From the NCBI GenBank assembly GCA_015489255.1, contig WGAD01000252.1:1-5135 (forward strand): a stretch of DNA of 5,135 nt, written 5' to 3'. Below, in pieces: positions 1 through 5,135 of the stretch. Position numbers and translations under genes: made by a program. This DNA comes from Anaerolineales bacterium (GTDB lineage Bacteria > Chloroflexota > Anaerolineae > Anaerolineales > Villigracilaceae). Within the stretch, counting starts at the first letter, position 1, and each line of letters begins with the position of its first letter. Below the pieces are notes generated by a model. That model worked only from the letters and a program-made list of their open reading frames with translations, did no database searches and had not been told where the DNA came from.

Positions 1-1113
1 CCAGGGGGGCTGCTGGTTGCGGTTGAAATCATTCTCTGCCAGCTGGAGGGCTTCTCCAGGCGGCGGGCAGAGGCCATAATTCCAAACAAAGATTGCCGTC
101 AGGTTGCTGCTGACGATGTTATTGCGGACGACGATGCCGTAGGAAGTTTGGGGGTATTGCAGGTCTTCATCGCTGATCACAATGCCGGGGCCGTGGTTTT
201 GACGGATGGTGTTGTCGCGCAAGGTGACGTTATAGGAACCATCTACCCAGATGCCCCCGTCCCAGTAGTCGCCGTTGGCGTCCAGTTCGCTGTAGGCGAT
301 GAAGTTGTTTTCCACCAGCACGTTGCCCCCGTTTTCAATGAGGATGCCGCCGCCGGTCGTTCCGGTGATGAGGTTGCCCCGAATGATCGCATCGAACAAT
401 TCATACGTGTTGATGCCGGTTCCCAGCGTGTAATTGAGCCACCTCTGGCGGTCGGGACCGTTACCGATGAGGCGGTTGTCTTCCACCCGGGCGTTTTGCA
501 CGCCCACCAGGTTCAAACCAAAGCCTTCGCCGTCGGCATCCGGGTCGGTTGAGGCGCGTCCGTTGTCGAGCAGACGGCAGTTGCGAATGGTCAGCTCATT
601 CACCAGCAAGGCAAGGAGGCCTTCATCGGTGTAGTTGCGGAAAACGATGTTTTCAATGACGAAGTTGCGGCTTTCTACCAGGGCCAGCCCGACTGTGCGT
701 TGATTTTCGCCCTCCAACACCGGCCAGCGTCCGTCTTCTATGATCCCGCTCAAGGTGATCGGCGCATCGGCGCTGCCGAAATCTCCCAGGAGGACGGATT
801 CGGTGTAAACGCCGGGGAGCAGGTAGAGCGTTTGTCCCGGGCGCAAATTGCAAAGAGCAGAAGCCAGCGTGCCCAGCGGGGCGTCGCGGGTGCCCGGGTT
901 CTCATCGCTGCCTGCCGGAGAAACGTAAAGCGCTTCTCCGGGGCGCGGTTGGGCTTCCTGCCCCAGGCATTCGACTCCGTTTTGGAAGACAACCCCCAGC
1001 ATCCCCTCTCGCGGGCGGGTGTGAGCGGGCTTCAAATCGCGCCCGGCTGCGCCAGCGCAACCGGACAAGAGCAGGCCGCAAAGGAGGAGAAAAAACGTGC
1101 TTTTAGGCTGCAA
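1..1113 (-). CDS. Secreted lipoprotein with right-handed parallel beta-helix domain (3' partial)
   Basis: The frame is open for 371 codons from a TTG at 1113 to the left edge, so the C-terminus is missing. I chose TTG because GGAGG lies 7 nt upstream (1121-1125) and the start gives a textbook lipoprotein signal: a short polar end with one Lys, a hydrophobic stretch (FFLLLCGLLL) and lipobox LSGC with Cys19. The mature protein should therefore be lipid-anchored outside the cytoplasmic membrane. Residues 62-75 (LYVSPAGSDENPGT), then DAPLGTL and LYLLPGVYTE (96-105), form the N-terminal cap typical of pectate-lyase-like/DUF1565 beta-helix proteins. From about 152 on, Asn-rich rungs recur (IENIVFRN, ELTIRNC, VTLRDNTIRQN, GIVVRNNIVSSN). 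Such folds often bind or cleave polysaccharides, but no catalytic residues can be assigned, so the substrate is unknown. It lies 35 bp after cofC on the same strand and may be only a downstream passenger of that operon. Confidence 0.87.
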   Translation of the reverse strand, partial: MQPKSTFFLLLCGLLLSGCAGAAGRDLKPAHTRPREGMLGVVFQNGVECLGQEAQPRPGEALYVSPAGSDENPGTRDAPLGTLASALCNLRPGQTLYLLPGVYTESVLLGDFGSADAPITLSGIIEDGRWPVLEGENQRTVGLALVESRNFVIENIVFRNYTDEGLLALLVNELTIRNCRLLDNGRASTDPDADGEGFGLNLVGVQNARVEDNRLIGNGPDRQRWLNYTLGTGINTYELFDAIIRGNLITGTTGGGILIENGGNVLVENNFIAYSELDANGDYWDGGIWVDGSYNVTLRDNTIRQNHGPGIVISDEDLQYPQTSYGIVVRNNIVSSNLTAIFVWNYGLCPPPGEALQLAENDFNRNQQPPW

Positions 1114-1120
1114 GAGAGGC

Positions 1121-1125
1121 CCTCC
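1121..1125 (-). promoter_or_regulatory. Shine-Dalgarno site of the lipoprotein gene
   Basis: GGAGG reads on the minus strand 7 nt before the TTG at 1113. It is the main evidence, together with the lipoprotein signal sequence, for that non-ATG start. The 35-bp spacer between cofC and this gene (1114-1148) holds this site and no hairpin followed by a T-run, so I see no terminator separating the two genes. Confidence 0.7.
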
Positions 1126-1148
1126 GTCTCCGCTGGTTGAGGGCGCGG

Positions 1149-1775
1149 TTACCGCATTGCGGGCGTTAGAAAATCGGGCGGCAAGGTGTGGCGCAGGCTG
1201 GCCAGGTCCTCCTCATCATCCAGGTCGTAAAGCAGGCCGGGGCGCTCGATGACTTCCACGCGGGCGCCCGCCTGGCGCGCCTGGTCGCGGTGCCGCTGGA
1301 ATGAGTTTTCGCCAAATTGAAATGAAATCAGGCCTGGTGGGCGCAGGAGCAAAAGGTTGGTGCCCTCTTGCCGGTGGTCCGGGGCGATGACCAGGGTCGG
1401 GCCAGGATCTGCCAGCGCAAGCATGGCTTGCAAATCGGCGGCTTGCAGGCTGGGCAGGTCTGCCGGAACGACCAGCAAAGCGGGCACATGAGCGGCTTGC
1501 GCCAGATAGGCCGCCCGCGCCAGGGCCAGGTTCAGGTGCGAGTTGCCGGCCTCGCTGACCGTGCGGGCGCCGTATTGTCGCGCCAGCGCCAGGGCCTCGG
1601 AATCGCGGCTGATGACCAGCGTGTGTTCAATTTCGGGCACTTGCTGCAAGGTTTGCAGCGTATGGGTCAGCAAATAGCGATTTAAGGCAATGCGTTGTTC
1701 GGTTGGGAAAACGGACGCAAGGCGGGATTTGCCCCGCCGCAAGGGTTTAACAGGCACAATAGCCCAGGTAATCAT
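1149..1775 (-). CDS. cofC: CofC/FbiD: phospholactate or phosphoenolpyruvate guanylyltransferase
   Basis: A 208-residue protein, a usual length for CofC. It activates 2-phospho-L-lactate (archaeal route) or phosphoenolpyruvate (FbiD route) with GTP, giving the short-lived donor used by CofD; it is cytosolic. The N-terminus has the nucleotide-binding signature IVPVKPLRRGKSRLA (residues 6-20). It is followed by VISRD (54-58), LNLALARA (81-88), the metal-site segment VVPADLPSL (102-110), APDHRQEGTNLLL (131-143), FGENSFQRH (154-162) and a C-terminal LYDLDDEEDL (182-191), all in CofC order. The ATG at 1775 is preferred over upstream starts in the open frame because it begins exactly at the family N-terminus and lies 8 nt after the cofD stop, with GAGG 6 nt before it. 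Which acid it uses cannot be read from the sequence, but a neighbouring dehydro-F420 reductase candidate favours phosphoenolpyruvate. Confidence 0.93.
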   Translation of the reverse strand: MITWAIVPVKPLRRGKSRLASVFPTEQRIALNRYLLTHTLQTLQQVPEIEHTLVISRDSEALALARQYGARTVSEAGNSHLNLALARAAYLAQAAHVPALLVVPADLPSLQAADLQAMLALADPGPTLVIAPDHRQEGTNLLLLRPPGLISFQFGENSFQRHRDQARQAGARVEVIERPGLLYDLDDEEDLASLRHTLPPDFLTPAMR

Positions 1776-1786
1776 GAGGCGCCTCA
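1775..1786. repeat. 12-bp perfect palindrome at the cofD/cofC junction containing the cofC SD
   Basis: TGAGGCGCCTCA is its own reverse complement. On the minus strand it starts with the TGA stop of cofD, contains the GAGG that serves as the cofC ribosome binding site, and ends on the A of the cofC ATG. With no loop it is a poor hairpin. It may be coincidental in GC-rich DNA. Confidence 0.5.
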
Positions 1787-2716
1787 ATTGATAAAAGTTT
1801 GTACAAAATTCAACACAGCTTGCGCCAGCGCCTTGCGGTCGGCGCGGGAACGCATCCAGGTGGGGGCGACCAGGGGCCGAATGCCCAGCGACCGGATGTC
1901 TGCGGCCTGTTCGGCGTCTACCGTATCCAGGACGAAGCCGTCCAGCAGGTCGTGGTAGTGACGGGCGACGGCCAGCGCCGAGGGCTGGATGCCCATTTCG
2001 GCGTACATTTTGGCCGCCGGCCCTTTGACCGTTTGGCCGCCGATGATGGGCGAGACGGCGACCAGCGGACGTGCCGCAGCGGCGGCACGCACTCCGGGGA
2101 TGGCGAGGATAGGGTCCAGGCTCACCCAGGGGTTGGAGGGGCAAAAGATCACGGCTTCGGCGCGCTGCAAGGCTTCCAGCACGCCGGGGGCGGGGCGGGC
2201 GTTTTCCGCCCCCAGAAAGGTGAACCCGCGCACGGTTGGCATGGCCTGGCGCAGGACGAAATACTCCTGAAAAGGCAGATCGCCCTCCGTGGTGTGCACA
2301 ATCGTCGGCACAGGGTCATCGCTCATCGGCAAAACGCGTACCTCCACGCCCCAGGCGCGACAGAAATCGCGTGTGATTTCCGAGAGCCGGTCTCCTTGTC
2401 GCCGGCGGCGGGTGCGCTCCAGGTGCGTTCCCAGGTCGCGGTCGCCGAGGGCAAACCAACCCGGGCCGCCCAGTTGGCGCACCGCTTCCAGGGCGTGGAA
2501 GGTTTCATCGGCCCGCCCCCAGCCGGTGACTGGGTTTGCCAGCCCAGCCAGGGTGTAGCAAACCGTATCCAGATCGGGGGAGATGTGCAGCCCCAGGTGT
2601 TCGAAATCATCGCCGGTGTTGACGATGACGGTCAGGTCCGATGGCGGCAGCGCTTGGGCCAGGCCGTCGGCCAATTTGGCGCCACCTACGCCGCCTGCCA
2701 GCGCGACGATTTTCAT
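1784..2716 (-). CDS. cofD: CofD/FbiA: Fo transferase forming (dehydro-)F420-0
   Basis: A 310-residue protein, full length for the family. CofD transfers the phospholactyl or enolpyruvyl-phosphate group from the CofC product (LPPG or EPPG) to the hydroxyl of the deazaflavin Fo, releasing GMP. Conserved blocks appear in order: VALAGGVGGAKLADGL (4-19) for nucleotide/donor binding; NTGDDFEHLGLHISPDLDTV (33-52), which carries the metal and Fo-site acidic residues; GWGRADETF (65-73); WFALGDRDLGTH (87-98); RLSEIT (110-115); MSDDPVPT (131-138); QEYFVLRQ (150-157); FCPSNPWVSLDPIL (191-204); and VSPIIGGQTVKGPAAKM (221-237). The ATG at 2716 starts the family N-terminus directly; a 30-residue extension in frame has no similarity and overlaps the upstream gene. 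It overlaps the stop of that gene by ATGA and has no clear SD of its own, which suggests reinitiation. cofC follows after 8 nt. Confidence 0.96.
   Translation of the reverse strand: MKIVALAGGVGGAKLADGLAQALPPSDLTVIVNTGDDFEHLGLHISPDLDTVCYTLAGLANPVTGWGRADETFHALEAVRQLGGPGWFALGDRDLGTHLERTRRRRQGDRLSEITRDFCRAWGVEVRVLPMSDDPVPTIVHTTEGDLPFQEYFVLRQAMPTVRGFTFLGAENARPAPGVLEALQRAEAVIFCPSNPWVSLDPILAIPGVRAAAAARPLVAVSPIIGGQTVKGPAAKMYAEMGIQPSALAVARHYHDLLDGFVLDTVDAEQAADIRSLGIRPLVAPTWMRSRADRKALAQAVLNFVQTFIN
2713..2716 (-). promoter_or_regulatory. ATGA stop/start overlap coupling the zinc-ribbon gene to cofD
   Basis: The TGA of the coiled-coil/zinc-ribbon gene overlaps the cofD ATG. The preceding bases (GGTATGTGATTCGCCT) contain no purine-rich SD, so cofD expression probably depends on translation of the upstream gene. 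Confidence 0.7.
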
Positions 2717-3756
2717 AGGCGAATCACATACCCGCAGTATGCACAGTTCAAGGTATCCTGACCGCGTAAAACGGGTTGGTTGAGCGTTGCCCCGCAGGAA
2801 GGGCATTCGGAGGGCGCCTCGCGGACGCGATCCAGGATGTCCTCATCCAGCGGAATGGCGCGATCGGCGTCGAACCCTTTGCTGCGGGCGCGCTGGATGT
2901 CTCCGATCCAGTCCGCGGGAACGCCCCAGATGTGGAAAACAGCCCGCCCTTGCGGGGCCTGGTTGGAAAACTGCACAGCCAGGTAATCGTCTTTGCCCAG
3001 CATCCCTTTGGAAAATTCGCGGACTTCTTCCACCGCCGCCACTGGCGCCTCGAACAGCAATTCCTGCACCAGCTTCTTTTCGGTGGCAATGAAGAGTACC
3101 TTTTTGGTTGCCACCTTCTCTTTTTGTTCAAAGAGAAGGCGTTGATCGGTTAAGTAGAGAATGCCTTCGGGGTCGTCCTTTTGTTCTTCGTCGCCGCTAC
3201 GCGCCCAAACGGCCTTGCAGGCCCGGATGCCCGATTCTCCCGCCAGCAAGGAAAAGGAAGCAACCTCCAGATGATCGAGCATTTGCTCGATCTGGCGCAG
3301 TTCACTGTTCAGGGTGGTGAACAAGGATTCCACGCCGCTGTACATGGCCTGAATTTCCGCCTCGGCGTTGCGGATCTCGTTGCTGAAGTCCTCTAGCGCT
3401 TCTTCTGCCTGGGCGATGGTCGTGGGCTGTACGCCGGCGCGCTTGAGGCGCAAGAGGCGGCTTTCTAGCGCTGGCAGGCGGGCTTTCAGGCGGCTGGCAA
3501 CGCGGGTGATCGCACGCTGCAAGTCTTGGTGGGCGGCCTGCCACTTGTCTTGCACGGTTTTGGCCTGCTCTTCCAGAGATTTGCCAAAGGCATACCCACG
3601 GCTGCGCAGTTTGGCGAGGCGTGATTGCAAGCCGCTGATGTCGCGATCCAGCCGGGAGACGCGGTCGCGCAGGGTTTTCAGGTGGGCTTCGTCTTTGGCA
3701 CGATCCAGCTTGAATTCCAGCGAGCGAACGCGTTGTTGCAGTTCTTCAGATGACAT
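2713..3756 (-). CDS. Unrecognised coiled-coil, GRAM/PH-like, zinc-ribbon protein inside the F420 operon
   Basis: I do not recognise this 347-residue protein as a named family. Residues 1-165 are charged, heptad-like helices (for example EELQQRVRSLEFKLDRAKDE), broken near Pro95 and Pro111 and likely to form a coiled coil. Residues about 175-290 include GILYLTDQRLLFEQKEK (198-214) and then a beta-rich stretch ending in ADWIGDIQRAR; the LYLTDQRLLF pattern resembles bacterial GRAM/PH-like domains. The C-terminus is a four-Cys zinc ribbon: CPSCG (Cys318, Cys321) and CAYCG (Cys338, Cys341). There is no signal peptide or membrane segment, so it is probably cytosolic. The ATG has GGAG 6 nt upstream (3763-3766). 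Its TGA stop overlaps the cofD ATG (ATGA), so it should be co-translated with cofD, which suggests but does not prove a link to F420. A regulatory or scaffold role is possible; no enzymatic motif is visible. Confidence 0.9.
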   Translation of the reverse strand: MSSEELQQRVRSLEFKLDRAKDEAHLKTLRDRVSRLDRDISGLQSRLAKLRSRGYAFGKSLEEQAKTVQDKWQAAHQDLQRAITRVASRLKARLPALESRLLRLKRAGVQPTTIAQAEEALEDFSNEIRNAEAEIQAMYSGVESLFTTLNSELRQIEQMLDHLEVASFSLLAGESGIRACKAVWARSGDEEQKDDPEGILYLTDQRLLFEQKEKVATKKVLFIATEKKLVQELLFEAPVAAVEEVREFSKGMLGKDDYLAVQFSNQAPQGRAVFHIWGVPADWIGDIQRARSKGFDADRAIPLDEDILDRVREAPSECPSCGATLNQPVLRGQDTLNCAYCGYVIRL

Positions 3757-3825
3757 GGGAATCTCCAGGTGAGAAAGAAGAGAAGATGAATGTAGTATAC
3801 CCGGTTTCTGGCTGGCGGCGGCCCT
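3757..3825 (-). other. 69-bp intergenic spacer with SD and a weak -10-like hexamer
   Basis: This is the longest gap in the window. On the minus strand it contains GGAG at 3763-3766, 6 nt before the ATG at 3756, which is a good ribosome binding site. It also contains TATACT at 3794-3799, close to a sigma-70 -10 box, but the hexamer 17 nt further upstream (GCCGCC) is nothing like a -35 box and the extended -10 TG is absent. An internal promoter is therefore possible but weakly supported. There is no hairpin plus T-run terminator. Confidence 0.3.
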
Positions 3826-4422
3826 TTAGAGGCGGCGCAGCGCCTGGTCTAGCGGAGCGCGCGGCGGTGGCGCCGGGTCTTCTGCCGGGTAGCCGAGAAA
3901 GAGCATCCCTTCGGGCTGCCAGTGAGGGGGCAAATCCAACTCCTGGCGGACGGCCTTCGCTGCGTACAGGGGCCAGCAGATCCAGTTGCCACCCAGCCCC
4001 TCGGCGTGCGCGGCCAGCAGGGTGTAGAGCATAGCGTTGGCCACCGATTGGACGCCCATGTGGTGTTCTTGTGGGTCGTCCGGTTGACGGACGGCTGTTG
4101 TGTCGCGGCAATAGAGGAGGACGACGGGGGCAGCGAGCAGGCGGCGGCGCGTGCGGGCTGTGCGCTGTTGGACGTCCTGCTCGCTGGCTTTTTGCCGCTG
4201 CATATCGGCGCGCAAGGCGGCGGTCAGGATGGCTGCCAGCTGGCGGCGCGCCTGCGGGCTGTGAATTTCGAGCAAACGCCAGGGTTGCAGGTTGTGCGCC
4301 GAAGGGGCGAACAGCGTGGTTTGCAAGATCCGCGTCAATGCTTCTTGTGGCACTGGGCGCTCCTGAAAACGGCGGATAGACCGGCGGGAACGCAAGAAGT
4401 CGTGCAAGGTGGCAGAGGTCAT
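3826..4422 (-). CDS. Stand-alone nitroreductase-family protein, probable dehydro-F420-0 reductase
   Basis: A 198-residue flavoprotein of the nitroreductase superfamily, expected to bind FMN and act as a cytosolic dimer. RSRRSIRRF (11-19) is the FMN-phosphate-binding motif near the N-terminus. APSAHNLQPWR (39-49) is the second FMN-contact segment, and GLGGNWICWPLYA (142-154) followed by VRQELDLPPHWQPEGMLFLGYPAE (158-181) is the C-terminal core. The LDLPxxW-PxG-xxxGYxxE arrangement and the long basic helix before AAPVVLLY resemble the C-terminal domain of actinobacterial FbiB, which reduces dehydro-F420-0 to F420-0. Its ATG overlaps the cofE stop (ATGA) and lacks a strong SD, implying translational coupling. 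In FbiB the same two activities are fused in the same order. Stand-alone dehydro-F420 reductases of this superfamily are known from Thermomicrobia. The family (nitroreductase) is near certain; the specific substrate rests on context. Other FMN-dependent reductions cannot be excluded. Confidence 0.9.
   Translation of the reverse strand: MTSATLHDFLRSRRSIRRFQERPVPQEALTRILQTTLFAPSAHNLQPWRLLEIHSPQARRQLAAILTAALRADMQRQKASEQDVQQRTARTRRRLLAAPVVLLYCRDTTAVRQPDDPQEHHMGVQSVANAMLYTLLAAHAEGLGGNWICWPLYAAKAVRQELDLPPHWQPEGMLFLGYPAEDPAPPPRAPLDQALRRL
4419..4422 (-). promoter_or_regulatory. ATGA stop/start overlap coupling cofE to the nitroreductase
   Basis: The cofE TGA and the nitroreductase ATG share bases in ATGA. 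The sequence just upstream (GAAAGACCTCTTCCG) has no good Shine-Dalgarno match, so the downstream gene is probably translated by reinitiation. The same arrangement occurs at 2713-2716 between the zinc-ribbon gene and cofD. Confidence 0.7.
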
Positions 4423-5135
4423 CGGAAGAGGTCTTTCTCGCGGGGGCGGAGCAAATCGGGCAGTTTGCCGTCGTCCAGCGGGTAGGGGAAGCCACGGACA
4501 TGAACCACGGGGCGGCCTTCGGCGGCTTGCCCCATCATCAGGCTGGCGGCAGCGGCCAGTTCGTCGGCGACGCCGACCAGGGTGTGTTTTAGTGTATAGC
4601 CGAAGAGGTCTGTCCAGCCGCGTTCATCCACCAGGGCGGGCAGCCCGCTGAGGCCGATGGTCACGCCCACTGTGCCGTTGCGCCAGGCGCGCCCGTGGGA
4701 GTCGATGATCAGCACGCCCAGGCGGACGCCGGCGGCGGCTTCCAGGGCGGTGCGCAGGCGTGCAGCCGAGCGATCCGGGGCTTCGGGCAGCAAGAGTGCC
4801 CATTCGTCCTCGTTTTGGTCGGCGGCGACGTTGGAACGGTCGATGCCGGCGTTGGCGCAGACGAAACCCAGCCGGTGCTCAACAATGATCAGCCCGGGCC
4901 GCACGCGTAACACTTCACGGCTTTCTTGCAAGATGAGCTCACAAAGTCTGGCGTCTTTGCCGCTGCGAGCGGCGAGCGCACGAGCGGCTGCCGAAGGGAC
5001 GACTTCGTTCAGGTGGACGAGACGACCCTCGGCCTTGCTGACGATCTTCTGCGCCAGGACGAAGATGTCGTTTTCTTGCGGGCGCAGCTGGCTGCGGCGG
5101 CAGGCGTCCAGGATGTGCGCGGCCAGGTCATCTCC
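4419..5135 (-). CDS. cofE: CofE: coenzyme F420-0:L-glutamate (gamma-glutamyl) ligase (5' partial)
   Basis: The last 238 residues are present; the frame runs off the right edge at GDDLAAHIL, a motif that usually lies about 15-20 residues into CofE, so little is missing. CofE uses GTP to add glutamates to F420-0. Visible family blocks, numbered from the edge: LAQKIVSKAEGR (27-38); ESREVLRVRPG (71-81); GFVCANAGIDRSNV (90-103), with an Asp expected to bind metal; LLPEAPDRSA (115-124); LIIDSHGRAWRNG (142-154), the second metal and substrate segment; then TIGLSGLPALVDERGWTDLFGY, ADELAAAASLMMGQAAEGRPVVHVRG and a C-terminal DDGKLPDLLRPREKDLFR. The IIDSHGRAWR segment differs slightly from the commoner SDTxGRPWR, but Asp, Gly and Arg are kept. 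It is a single-domain CofE without the nitroreductase domain of FbiB; that domain is encoded by the next gene, overlapping by ATGA. An in-frame TTG at 4931 is internal, not the start. The operon promoter lies outside the window. Confidence 0.95.
   Translation of the reverse strand, partial: GDDLAAHILDACRRSQLRPQENDIFVLAQKIVSKAEGRLVHLNEVVPSAAARALAARSGKDARLCELILQESREVLRVRPGLIIVEHRLGFVCANAGIDRSNVAADQNEDEWALLLPEAPDRSAARLRTALEAAAGVRLGVLIIDSHGRAWRNGTVGVTIGLSGLPALVDERGWTDLFGYTLKHTLVGVADELAAAASLMMGQAAEGRPVVHVRGFPYPLDDGKLPDLLRPREKDLFR

Noticed and set aside
148..1140. Plus-strand open frames of 134 and 146 codons in the left part
   Set aside because: They are antisense shadows of the beta-helix lipoprotein gene, whose minus-strand frame is open throughout and has a signal peptide, lipobox and SD.
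1114..1148. Possible terminator between cofC and the lipoprotein gene
   Set aside because: The spacer has short GC-rich complementarity around the SD but no stable stem-loop and no following T-run on the minus strand.
1776..2144. N-terminal extension of the cofC frame into cofD
   Set aside because: The added residues are low-complexity Arg/Gly/Pro sequence from an out-of-frame reading of cofD. The CofC family N-terminus begins exactly at the ATG at 1775.
1799..2761. 320-codon open frame on the plus strand opposite cofD
   Set aside because: It mirrors cofD on the opposite strand, lacks recognisable motifs and is rich in Gly, Arg and Gln as expected from antisense reading of a GC-rich gene. 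cofD is certain on the minus strand.
2717..2806. 30-residue N-terminal extension of cofD
   Set aside because: It would overlap the zinc-ribbon gene by about 90 bp and shows no family similarity, while MKIVALAGGVGG at 2716 is the canonical start.
3794..3799. TATACT as a confident internal promoter for the zinc-ribbon/cofD/cofC genes
   Set aside because: There is a -10-like hexamer only; the expected -35 position is GCCGCC and there is no extended -10 TG. It is kept only as a weak note on the spacer.
3746..4501. 251-codon minus-strand open frame overlapping the nitroreductase
   Set aside because: It is a second frame of the same region, dominated by Pro, Ala, Arg and Ser with no domains. The nitroreductase frame has clear FMN motifs.

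Overview
The window is about 5.1 kb of GC-rich bacterial DNA. It is almost entirely coding, and every gene I can support lies on the minus strand, so the transcription order runs from the right edge to the left. It holds most of a biosynthesis cluster for the deazaflavin redox coenzyme F420. A coenzyme F420 cluster, stand-alone CofE and nitroreductase genes, and a lipoprotein-anchored parallel beta-helix protein together suggest a Chloroflexota-like bacterium (Anaerolineae or Thermomicrobia type). That assignment is an inference from gene content; there is no marker gene here.

Layout in transcription order: (1) cofE, F420-0:gamma-glutamyl ligase, lacking only its extreme N-terminus beyond the right edge (4419-5135). 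(2) A stand-alone nitroreductase-family protein (3826-4422) that overlaps cofE by an ATGA and resembles the C-terminal domain of actinobacterial FbiB, so it is probably the dehydro-F420-0 reductase. (3) After 69 bp, an unrecognised 347-residue protein with an N-terminal coiled coil, a GRAM/PH-like central part and a C-terminal four-cysteine zinc ribbon (2713-3756). (4) cofD, the phospholactyl/phosphoenolpyruvyl transferase (1784-2716), overlapping gene 3 by an ATGA. (5) cofC, the guanylyltransferase that makes the CofD donor (1149-1775), 8 nt after cofD. (6) After 35 bp, a TTG-started lipoprotein with a right-handed parallel beta-helix domain, running off the left edge (1-1113).

Together CofC, CofD, the nitroreductase and CofE would carry out every step from the deazaflavin Fo to F420: CofC activates the three-carbon acid with GTP, CofD transfers it to Fo, the nitroreductase reduces the dehydro intermediate, and CofE adds glutamates. 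The Fo synthase genes (cofG/cofH or fbiC) are not in the window. The main item worth a second look is gene 3, which sits between the cof genes and appears translationally coupled to cofD but has no known role in the pathway. The separate cofE and nitroreductase genes, equivalent to a split FbiB, are the second. There are no RNA genes, mobile elements, CRISPR arrays or convincing terminators, and no gap longer than 69 bp.
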